This document shows positions 6,832-13,665 of a stretch of DNA of 35,721 nt, piece by piece (the first letter of the stretch is position 1; every line of letters begins with the position of its first letter). This DNA is from Flavobacterium sp. (GTDB lineage Bacteria; Bacteroidota; Bacteroidia; Flavobacteriales; Flavobacteriaceae). The position numbers and the translations under genes were made by a program. The notes below the pieces were generated by a model. That model was not told the origin of the DNA. It worked only from the letters and a program-made list of their open reading frames with translations, and ran no database searches. The stretch lies in NCBI GenBank assembly GCA_012270005.1, contig JAAXJD010000113.1, positions 1 through 35,721 of the forward strand. Reading direction: 5' to 3'.

Positions 6832-8142
6832 ATGAATAATATCGTAGCCATAGTGGGGAGGCCTAATGTAGGGAAGTCTACCTTTTTTAACCGTTTGATA
6901 CAGCGCAGAGAAGCTATTGTAGACTCTGTAAGCGGTGTTACGCGCGACCGTAACTACGGTAAAAGCGAATGGAACGGAAAGGAGTTTTCTGTTATAGATA
7001 CAGGTGGATATGTAAAAGGTAGCGATGATGTTTTTGAAGGTGAAATCCGCCGCCAGGTAGAACTGGCGTTAGATGAAGCCGACGTAATTGTATTTGTTAC
7101 CGATGTTGAGGAGGGTATTACCCCTATGGACGAGGAGGTTGCTAAGTTACTGCGTAAGGTTACCAAGCCGGTTATCCTTGCCATAAATAAGGTGGATAAC
7201 GCCATGCGCGAAAAAGACGCGTTTGAGTTCTATAACCTGGGCCTTGGCGACTACTATACTATATCAAGCGCCAGTGGTAGCGGTACAGGTGAGTTGCTGG
7301 ATGCCATTATAGAGGCACTGCCAGACCCGCAACCGGTAGATGAAAATGCCGAGGTGCTGCCACGTTTTGCTGTGGTAGGCCGCCCTAATGCCGGTAAGTC
7401 GTCGTTTATAAACGCGCTTATTGGCGAGGATCGTTTTGTGGTGACTGATATAGCCGGTACTACCCGAGATGCTATAGACACTACCTACAACCGTTTCGGG
7501 TTTAAGTTTAACCTTGTAGATACCGCCGGTATCCGTCGTAAGGCAAAGGTTAAGGAAGATCTTGAATTTTACAGCGTTATGCGCTCGGTGCGAGCCATAG
7601 AGCATAGCGACATTATATTACTGGTTATAGATGCTACCCGTGGTTTTGAAGGCCAGGATCAAAGTATTTTTTGGCTTGCCGAGAAAAACCGTAAGGGTAT
7701 AGTAATCCTGGTTAACAAGTGGGATCTTGTAGAAAAAGATACCATGACTACCCGTGATTACGAACTTAAAATACGCGAACAGCTGCAGCCGTTTACCGAT
7801 GTGCCTATTTTGTTTATCTCTGCACTTACAAAACAGCGTTTGCTTAAAGCGCTTGAAACTGCTGTAGAGGTATACGAAAATCGCAAGCAACGCGTATCTA
7901 CCAGTAAGTTTAACGAGCTTATGCTGCCAATTATAGAAAACTATCCGCCGCCTGCGCTAAAAGGTAAGTACATAAAAATAAAATACTGTATGCAGCTGCC
8001 TACGCCTGTGCCACAGTTTGTGTTTTTCTGTAACCTGCCGCAGTACGTTAAAGAGCCATACAAGCGTTTTATAGAAAACAAGCTGCGTGAGCATTATAAC
8101 TTTAGCGGAGTACCTATAGATATTTACTTCCGCCAGAAATAA
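6832..8142 (+). CDS. der: Ribosome-associated double GTPase Der (EngA)
   Basis: Der carries two tandem GTPase domains and a C-terminal KH-like domain and is required for 50S assembly. Domain 1 has G1 GRPNVGKST (residues 9-17), DTGG (56-59) and NKVD (119-122). Domain 2 has G1 GRPNAGKSS (183-191), then DTAG and NKWD. The KH-like end contains [19 protein letters not shown]. The 436-residue length is standard. It is read in the same direction as era, with its own -7 element. A symmetric hairpin shared with the convergent serine hydrolase gene ends it. Confidence 0.96.
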   Translation: MNNIVAIVGRPNVGKSTFFNRLIQRREAIVDSVSGVTRDRNYGKSEWNGKEFSVIDTGGYVKGSDDVFEGEIRRQVELALDEADVIVFVTDVEEGITPMDEEVAKLLRKVTKPVILAINKVDNAMREKDAFEFYNLGLGDYYTISSASGSGTGELLDAIIEALPDPQPVDENAEVLPRFAVVGRPNAGKSSFINALIGEDRFVVTDIAGTTRDAIDTTYNRFGFKFNLVDTAGIRRKAKVKEDLEFYSVMRSVRAIEHSDIILLVIDATRGFEGQDQSIFWLAEKNRKGIVILVNKWDLVEKDTMTTRDYELKIREQLQPFTDVPILFISALTKQRLLKALETAVEVYENRKQRVSTSKFNELMLPIIENYPPPALKGKYIKIKYCMQLPTPVPQFVFFCNLPQYVKEPYKRFIENKLREHYNFSGVPIDIYFRQK

Positions 8143-8143
8143 A

Positions 8144-8184
8144 AAACAAAAAAGCGAATAGATTATCTATTCGCTTTTTTGTTT
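8144..8184. terminator. Bidirectional terminator between der and the serine hydrolase
   Basis: This is a 41-base perfect palindrome (arms 8144-8163 and 8165-8184) with A-rich and T-rich flanks in both directions. It starts 2 bases after the der stop. It contains the last codons and stop of the minus-strand hydrolase (stop 8167-8169), so it can serve both convergent genes. Confidence 0.85.
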
Positions 8185-9798
8185 AATAAATTCGAGGTTT
8201 TTGGCCCTTTCGTGATTATATGTAAAGCCGGTTACATTTCCGGCTAAATCTCTTTTAAAGTTAATATCACCATATCTTGTGCCAAAATTGTCTTCTTCGG
8301 TTTGAACTATCCAGTCGGTTTTTCCATTGGAAAGGCTAATGTAAAGCAAACCTTCTTTAGTGAAGAAGGAGATGTTCTTTTTTAGTGCATTACAATGATA
8401 CGAACCTTCGTATACCTTATAAGCAGGGTTTTCCGGCATTTTTTCAACACGACTGAAATCAGTTATTTCTTCGCCTTCAATACTTTTTATTTTCTGGGCT
8501 TTTCCGTCTTTAATATCGCTGAATACTATTGATATTGTTGTGTCTTCTAATGTAAAACGATGCTTTTCTGCCGTAGGGTTTAGTGTGGCGTTTACAGCTT
8601 CTGCAAGATAATTAAGAACAAGTTGTCCGTGGTTTTCCTCTATTAGTACATATTGGTTTTCACCCAATGTATACTTGCCGGTATAAACCGTAAAATCAGT
8701 TTTTACAACTGATGCAGCTTCGGAGGTCTTGGACGGATAGCGGTATGGAAAACCCAATATTTTGTTTGCCGAGGCTTTTAAAATATCATTTCGCTTAAAG
8801 TTGTCGTCGTTAGTAAGTATAATGGTTCCTACTTTGTCCTCGGGTAAATAACCTAAAAACGGGTGGTAACCCGAAACGTCGCCACCGTGTTGTATTATGG
8901 TTTTGGTTCCGTAGGGTGAAATAAATAAACCTTTTGTATAGGTAAGGTTTTCGTTTTTATAGGCATCATCTTCAGTCATGGATTTCCAAAACGCATCACC
9001 AAAAACACGGTGCGACTGCATTTCTACCAGCCATTTTTCTAAATCGTCCAGGGTACTGTATACACCTGCACCCGCTACGGCACGTTCATCCGGATTGGTA
9101 GGAGAAAACACATTGTTGTTTTTAGCATAGCCAACGGCCTTGTTTTTAATATTGTTTGCAGGTCTAAGGTAATAGGCAGTGTGCTTCATTCCTAACGGTT
9201 TGAATATGTTTTTACGCGCAAATTCGCCAATGTTTTTACCCGACACTTTTTCTGCAATCTGTGCCAGACACCAGTAGCCGGTATTACTGTAGCTCCATTT
9301 CTCACCCGGGGCAAAGTCAGGCTGTAGCCCCACCATCAGTTCTTTAATCTGAGCATTGGTGTATTCCTCACTTTCGTCACCCTGTATGGTAGCAAGTATG
9401 GGGAAATCTTTTAGCCCGCTGGTGTGGGTAAGCAGGTGTAATAGTGTGATTTTTTCTGCGTAGGCAGGAAATTCAGGGATATACTTGCGCAGGTTGTCGT
9501 TTAGGTTTAGCTTGCCTTGTTGTTGTAGTAATACAATGCATGCGGCGGTAAACTGCTTTGATGTTGATGCAAGGCTAAAAACCGTATTATCAGTGATTTT
9601 GATGTGCTTTTCAAGGTTGGCATAACCCGCATGGTTGTTGTATACGGTTTTGCCATCTTTAAGGATGCGTACCGAAAACCCGGGCACGTCTTTACCTTCA
9701 TACGTTTTTACAATAGAATCTACCGGAGCGAAATAATCTTGCGCATGGGCAAAGAAAGAGGAGGCAAGCAAAGTTACCACCAACTGGGATTTGTTCAT
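8167..9798 (-). CDS. Secreted serine hydrolase of the class C beta-lactamase family
   Basis: A signal peptide (about 19 residues, ending FAHAQ) is followed by a beta-lactamase/transpeptidase-like domain. It has SxxK at Ser78-Thr-Ser-Lys81, YSN at Tyr170-Ser-Asn172 and HGG at His304-Gly-Gly306. These give the nucleophile, the second catalytic motif and the third-strand motif of the family, so the enzyme is probably active on a peptide or ester bond. A further C-terminal region (about 365-540) is beta-rich and resembles the lipocalin-like extensions seen in such hydrolases. True beta-lactamase activity is not implied; most relatives are esterases or D-peptidases. It is a monocistronic gene with its own consensus promoter. 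Confidence 0.85.
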   Translation of the reverse strand: MNKSQLVVTLLASSFFAHAQDYFAPVDSIVKTYEGKDVPGFSVRILKDGKTVYNNHAGYANLEKHIKITDNTVFSLASTSKQFTAACIVLLQQQGKLNLNDNLRKYIPEFPAYAEKITLLHLLTHTSGLKDFPILATIQGDESEEYTNAQIKELMVGLQPDFAPGEKWSYSNTGYWCLAQIAEKVSGKNIGEFARKNIFKPLGMKHTAYYLRPANNIKNKAVGYAKNNNVFSPTNPDERAVAGAGVYSTLDDLEKWLVEMQSHRVFGDAFWKSMTEDDAYKNENLTYTKGLFISPYGTKTIIQHGGDVSGYHPFLGYLPEDKVGTIILTNDDNFKRNDILKASANKILGFPYRYPSKTSEAASVVKTDFTVYTGKYTLGENQYVLIEENHGQLVLNYLAEAVNATLNPTAEKHRFTLEDTTISIVFSDIKDGKAQKIKSIEGEEITDFSRVEKMPENPAYKVYEGSYHCNALKKNISFFTKEGLLYISLSNGKTDWIVQTEEDNFGTRYGDINFKRDLAGNVTGFTYNHERAKNLEFIKQKSE

Positions 9799-9823
9799 TT
9801 AGTTGATTTTCTTGATTGATGCG

Positions 9824-9855
9824 CAAATATAGGTTGTGGATAATGGCGCGGCAAA
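9824..9855 (-). promoter_or_regulatory. Promoter for the serine hydrolase gene
   Basis: On the minus strand, TTTG (9855-9852) and TATATTTG (9831-9824) are separated by 20 bases, a full Bacteroidota consensus. The predicted start point is about 17-20 bases before the ATG at 9798. Confidence 0.7.
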
Positions 9856-9891
9856 TAATTAACAGGGGTTACTACTTTTTAGTACTTTGGT

Positions 9892-9925
9892 AAAAATAAA
9901 AACCGCCTTGAGAAATCAAGGCGGT
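9892..9925 (-). terminator. Rho-independent terminator of the FAD dehydrogenase gene
   Basis: A 10-bp stem accgccttga / tcaaggcggt (9902-9911 and 9916-9925) is followed, reading the minus strand, by a T-rich run (9903-9892). It lies 30 bases past the stop of the FAD-dependent gene. Confidence 0.85.
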
Positions 9926-9955
9926 CTGTATAATATTGGTGTTAATCTCTATAGT

Positions 9956-11512
9956 CTACTCAGCACACTTTAATGCGCACTTTTCTCCATCTATCGCAGC
10001 TGAGATAATTCCACCGGCATATCCCGCTCCTTCGCCACAAGGGTATAAGCCTTTTATGTGGAGGTGTTGCAGTGTTTCGGCATCGCGTGGTATACGTACC
10101 GGAGATGAGGTACGTGATTCCGGGGCGTGCAGTATGGCTTCGTTAGTAAAGTACCCTTTCATGGATTTGCCAAATTCACGGAAACCCTCACGCATGGTTT
10201 GGGTTAAAAAGCCCGGGAATACCTGCCCTAACTCTACCGAGGTAGTCCCCGGTACATACGATGTTTTAGGGATATCTGCTGAAACTTTAGTTTGCGAAAA
10301 ATCAACCATACGTTGGGCTGGCACGCGCTGTGTGCCACCTGCCATGTGGAATGCTTTCTGCTCTATTGCCTTTTGAAATTCCATACCGGCAAGCGGGCCA
10401 AATTTAGCATACGGAGCAAAGTCTTCCAGCTTAAGCTCTACTACTATACCACTGTTTGCGGTATCCTGGTCGCGTTTACTGGGGCTCCAGCCGTTAGTAA
10501 CCACCTCACCGGGGCTGGTGGCACATGGAGCGATAACACCACCGGGGCACATACAGAACGAGTACATACCGCGTCCGTTTACCTGTTTTACTATAGCGTA
10601 TGCGGCTGGTGGCAGAAACTCGCCACGACCCTGGTTGTAATCGCAACTGTATTGTACGCTGTCTATAAGCTTCTGCGGATGCTCGGCACGAACGCCCAGA
10701 GCAAACGGTTTGGCTTCTATAAATATTTCTTTTCTGTGTAGTAGTTCAAAAATGTCACGTGCCGAATGGCCTGTGGCAAGGATGAGTTGCCTCGCATGAA
10801 TGGTGTCGCCTTTTTGGGTCACTACGCCGTCTACCTCATTGTTTTTAATCAGTATATCTACTACTTTGGTGTCAAATAATACCTGCCCGCCAAACTCAAT
10901 AATCTTTTCGCGCATTGCCTTGATTATTTTAGGGAGCTTGTTGGTTCCTATATGCGGATGTGCTTCCACCAGTATTTCAGGCGATGCCCCAAAGCCTACA
11001 AACAGTCTTAGTATACGGTCTACATCGCCGCGTTTTTTACTGCGTGTGTATAGTTTGCCATCGCTATAGGTACCAGCACCACCTTCGCCGTAGCAGTAGT
11101 TGCTTTCGCCGTTTACAATGTGGTCGCGGTTTATGGCTTTCAGGTCACGGCGGCGTTCCTGTACGTCTTTACCACGTTCCAGTACTATGGGTTTTAAGCC
11201 GAGTTCTATCAGTTGCAGCGCGGCAAACAAACCTGCCGGACCTGCGCCCACTACAATAACCTCGCGGGCATTACTCACGTCCTTGTAATCGGGTAGGGGC
11301 ATGGTGGTTTCGTGGTATTCCTCATTGTGGTATACCGCTACTTTTAGGTTTACTTTAATGGTACGCTGGCGCGCGTCTATACTGCGCTTCAGTATGGCTA
11401 CATGTTTAATGTCGGAAGGGCTCACGTGCATCAGTTTCGCTACGTGTGCGGTAAGCAAAGGCATTTGTGCAGCCACTTCGGGCGCCACCTGAAATAGAAG
11501 TTCTTTCGGCAT
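9956..11512 (-). CDS. NAD(P)/FAD-dependent dehydrogenase (COG2509 type)
   Basis: A dinucleotide-binding motif VVGAGPAGLFAA (Gly89-x-Gly91-x2-Gly94) starts the FAD domain after an N-terminal segment of about 80 residues, as in the uncharacterised FAD-dependent dehydrogenases of COG2509. Further conserved features are the Gly-rich stretch YGEGGAGTYSDGKLYTRS, a second nucleotide-type segment QLILATGHSARD, and the C-terminal GLYPCGEGAGYAGGI that closes the FAD site. Length (518) is typical. The substrate is unknown. A -7 element only five bases upstream of the ATG suggests a leaderless or very short 5' end. It is monocistronic, with a clear terminator. Confidence 0.85.
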   Translation of the reverse strand: MPKELLFQVAPEVAAQMPLLTAHVAKLMHVSPSDIKHVAILKRSIDARQRTIKVNLKVAVYHNEEYHETTMPLPDYKDVSNAREVIVVGAGPAGLFAALQLIELGLKPIVLERGKDVQERRRDLKAINRDHIVNGESNYCYGEGGAGTYSDGKLYTRSKKRGDVDRILRLFVGFGASPEILVEAHPHIGTNKLPKIIKAMREKIIEFGGQVLFDTKVVDILIKNNEVDGVVTQKGDTIHARQLILATGHSARDIFELLHRKEIFIEAKPFALGVRAEHPQKLIDSVQYSCDYNQGRGEFLPPAAYAIVKQVNGRGMYSFCMCPGGVIAPCATSPGEVVTNGWSPSKRDQDTANSGIVVELKLEDFAPYAKFGPLAGMEFQKAIEQKAFHMAGGTQRVPAQRMVDFSQTKVSADIPKTSYVPGTTSVELGQVFPGFLTQTMREGFREFGKSMKGYFTNEAILHAPESRTSSPVRIPRDAETLQHLHIKGLYPCGEGAGYAGGIISAAIDGEKCALKCAE

Positions 11513-11516
11513 GGCG

Positions 11517-11524
11517 CAAAGGTA
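11517..11524 (-). promoter_or_regulatory. -7 promoter element of the FAD dehydrogenase gene
   Basis: The minus strand reads TACCTTTG, followed by CGCC and the ATG at 11512. This is a perfect TAnnTTTG, but so close to the start that transcription would begin at or next to the ATG. Confidence 0.5.
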
Positions 11525-11535
11525 ATTATTTTTGG

Positions 11536-11563
11536 TTGATGGTGGTCGGTTGTTAGTTGTTGG
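11536..11563. repeat. Intergenic short-word sequence (ttgatggt ... ttagttgttgg)
   Basis: ttgatggt at 11536-11543 and ttagttgttgg at 11553-11563 resemble ttgatggt and ttagttattgg at 31498-31518, another intergenic site. Here there is no complementary arm. Probably one copy of a degenerate intergenic repeat family. Confidence 0.4.
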
Positions 11564-11640
11564 TTAAGATATGTGCAAAATTAGGTGTGCTGCCCACCCT
11601 TTTTGTGTTTTACGCTATCTTTAACGATAAAAGGATTTCC

Positions 11641-12096
11641 ATGAAAAAGTTTTTGTTAGTGATACTTGTTTTGGTTTTCGGTTGTAGTACCGGAGGAAGG
11701 AAACTTGCGCTTGGAACATACCGAATTAAGTATGCTTCCTACGGAATGTTTGGAACAACCATAGACCTTAAAGCAGACAGTACTTTTGTGAAAAACTTCA
11801 GCGGAGATATGATGAATGATAACTCCTATGGGAAGTGGTTCGTTGTAAAAGATACCCTCGTGCTTTCGTTTGACACAATAAACCATCCCAAAAGCAGATA
11901 CAAGGAGCAAGAGAAATACGGTATTAAAGGGAATAAGCTTATTTCGCCTAATATGCTTGTTGAGTTGTTTAAAAAAAGAGGTATTTGGGATACGCTATCT
12001 CCAAAATACAAGAGGATGGTTAAGAAATACAAGGATAAAACCATGATAGATTTTAAAGGAACAATGCGCAAGAATTATTACATATTAGTTGAATAA
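11641..12096 (+). CDS. Small lipoprotein of unknown function
   Basis: I do not recognise a family. The ATG at 11641 gives 151 residues beginning MKKFLLVILVLVFGCSTGG, a lipoprotein signal with the lipid-accepting Cys at residue 17. The frame is open further upstream to 11557, but that extension is not signal-like and is unlikely to be translated. The mature part reads like a short beta-rich domain: a GTYRIKY strand, a KADSTFVKNFSGD turn and a central GKWFVVKDTLVLS. This resembles the single-domain 'copper resistance/lipocalin-like' lipoproteins of Bacteroidota, but no specific motif proves it. It is flanked by minus-strand genes on both sides, so it is monocistronic. Confidence 0.65.
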   Translation: MKKFLLVILVLVFGCSTGGRKLALGTYRIKYASYGMFGTTIDLKADSTFVKNFSGDMMNDNSYGKWFVVKDTLVLSFDTINHPKSRYKEQEKYGIKGNKLISPNMLVELFKKRGIWDTLSPKYKRMVKKYKDKTMIDFKGTMRKNYYILVE

Positions 12097-12131
12097 TTCT
12101 TCCGGAATGCGCCTTTTAGCTGAAAACTTAG

Positions 12132-12147
12132 ACTGCGACTGAAAACT
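12132..12147 (-). repeat. Copy of a 16-mer shared with the idi-PTPS intergenic region
   Basis: The minus strand reads agttttcagtcgcagt, identical to 33663-33678 on the plus strand. It sits directly after the DUF2891 gene, overlapping its stop by two bases. No long complementary arm was seen here. Confidence 0.6.
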
Positions 12148-13201
12148 ACTCTCCCTTCTCCTCAAAAGCATGTAGCGCAAAACTCGCTAACCAGTGTTCG
12201 CCTTCGTAATTACCATCTACAATGGCGGGTAATGAATAGGTAAGGTGCCTATCGGCAAGGTCTTTAAGATGTCCCAGTTGCTTAGGGTATTGGTGGACAA
12301 GGCGGTAAAAATTCCAGGCACGACTAAAGTTAAGTCCGTCCAGGTGTACCAGGTGGCCGTCGGTGCGGTCTGAGACTACGCCGGGTTCCCATGTGTATTT
12401 TTTGTCGAACAGCCTTGGGGCAAAATCCTTCAGCCATTTTATAAAATCTTTTTCAGGGAGTATGCGTTGCATAATACCAATTTCCTCAAGGCAGGGCGAC
12501 AGGAAATCGGTGCCGCTGGGTTCCCAGTCAAACGGACAATTGGCATCGTTTTTAAACAGGCGCAGCGCGTTTTCGCGAATGCTGTTTTGCAGGGCGACAT
12601 TGTTTGCATGTACGGCATAATCCCACGCCAGCGACAACCCGAAAGCGGTATTGGTATGCGTACCTACCCGCAGTGCGTAGTTAAGTTTTGGCAAAAACTC
12701 TATATATCGTTCTGCTAATAAATCAGTAAGCGGTTGCAGGTTTTGCGCCAGCTGTTGTGCAAAGGGTTCGTTATAGGTGTCCAGCTCCTGTTGCAGCTTT
12801 AGCAACCATGCCCAGCCGTAGGTGCGCTCGTATGATTTTTCGTGTTTTTTGTTGAGGTAGGCAATTTCCTGTGCTATATTTTCCTTACTAAGGTTTACGG
12901 TAAGTTTGTTGATAATTTCCTGCCTGTTGTCAAGGTTAGGGAAATGCTTTAGCAAGTACACCAGGCTCCAGTGCCCGTGTACCGACGAGTGCCAGTCGAA
13001 ACACCCGTAAAATACAGGATGCAGTGTTCTAGGGCTGCCCAGCTCGGAGGCATCGGCAAGGAGCTGGCTCAGTTTATTGGGGTATTCCTGTTGCAGGCAT
13101 TTTAGCGGCAAGCGGGCAAGACCGTTGGCGCGCTCTGGGGTAAGCTGTTGTGCAAACGATGTGGTTACAGTAAAAAGCAGGGCAGGAAAAAGGTATTTCA
13201 T
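12146..13201 (-). CDS. Secreted DUF2891 protein
   Basis: A signal peptide (ending TSFAQ, about residue 18) precedes an alpha-helical protein of the DUF2891 family. Conserved features visible are YGCFDWHSSVHGHW (residues 65-78), ERTYGWAWLLKL, a GTHTNTAFGLSLAWDYA segment near residue 190, and the Cys-containing DCPFDWEPSGTDFLSPCLEE. Conserved His, Trp and Asp clusters in an all-helical fold suggest an (alpha/alpha)-toroid enzyme acting on a sugar, but the family has no established function that I know of. The 351-residue length is typical. It is transcribed from a region shared with a divergent small gene. Confidence 0.85.
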   Translation of the reverse strand: MKYLFPALLFTVTTSFAQQLTPERANGLARLPLKCLQQEYPNKLSQLLADASELGSPRTLHPVFYGCFDWHSSVHGHWSLVYLLKHFPNLDNRQEIINKLTVNLSKENIAQEIAYLNKKHEKSYERTYGWAWLLKLQQELDTYNEPFAQQLAQNLQPLTDLLAERYIEFLPKLNYALRVGTHTNTAFGLSLAWDYAVHANNVALQNSIRENALRLFKNDANCPFDWEPSGTDFLSPCLEEIGIMQRILPEKDFIKWLKDFAPRLFDKKYTWEPGVVSDRTDGHLVHLDGLNFSRAWNFYRLVHQYPKQLGHLKDLADRHLTYSLPAIVDGNYEGEHWLASFALHAFEEKGE

Positions 13202-13218
13202 TATGCTGAGTTTGTTTT

Positions 13219-13226
13219 CAAAAATA
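13219..13226 (-). promoter_or_regulatory. -7 promoter element for the DUF2891 gene
   Basis: The minus strand reads TATTTTTG, matching TAnnTTTG, 17 bases before the ATG at 13201. A TTTG lies at 13254-13251 with 24-base spacing, slightly long. Confidence 0.45.
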
Positions 13227-13240
13227 GTGAATAAACTCGC

Positions 13241-13248
13241 TACCTTTG
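13241..13248 (+). promoter_or_regulatory. -7 promoter element for the 80-residue orphan gene
   Basis: TACCTTTG followed by CA lies 15 bases before the ATG at 13264. It interleaves with the divergent DUF2891 promoter, so the two may compete for polymerase. Confidence 0.5.
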
Positions 13249-13263
13249 CACAAACATTTTACC

Positions 13264-13506
13264 ATGAGCAGACAAATCAAGTTAATTTGGGATTTTCGCG
13301 GGCCTGGTGCAGCGCGTACAGCAGAGCATCATGAAATTCATCTTAAAGAATACATTGCCATAGAAAAACTGCCGCTAAACATAACCGGTTACACCGAAGT
13401 TAACGATATGTATGCTACGGCATGGATGGTGGTAACCGACGAATACATGATTGCCGTGCGCGATGCCCTAAGGCCGCACAGAGGAGAAGTATATTCTGCC
13501 GAGTAG
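13264..13506 (+). CDS. Small conserved-looking protein of unknown function
   Basis: This 80-residue soluble protein starts MSRQIKLIWDFRGPGAARTA, preceded by a good -7 element 15 bases upstream, so the ATG at 13264 is preferred over the longer open frame. Notable features are a His-rich run AEHHEIHLKEY and a C-terminal MYATAWMVVTDEYMIAVRDALRPHRGEVY. It looks like one compact alpha/beta domain. Codon usage matches the neighbours and there is no signal peptide. I do not recognise a named family. Confidence 0.7.
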   Translation: MSRQIKLIWDFRGPGAARTAEHHEIHLKEYIAIEKLPLNITGYTEVNDMYATAWMVVTDEYMIAVRDALRPHRGEVYSAE

Positions 13507-13665
13507 TTCCCGAGTGCGTAATATTGATGGTAAATCCGATTGAAAAATGCCTGCGAATGTTAAATTTAGCTATTCGGCTGTATATTAACGGGTATTTTTT
13601 TGCAGGGTGTGTACTAAAAGTATTATTTCGCAGTTAAAATAATACCAATCTTACAAAAACCATCA

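Noticed and set aside
11557-11640. Longer start for the small lipoprotein
   Set aside because: The 28 extra residues would bury the lipoprotein signal; ATG 11641 gives a proper signal and lipobox.
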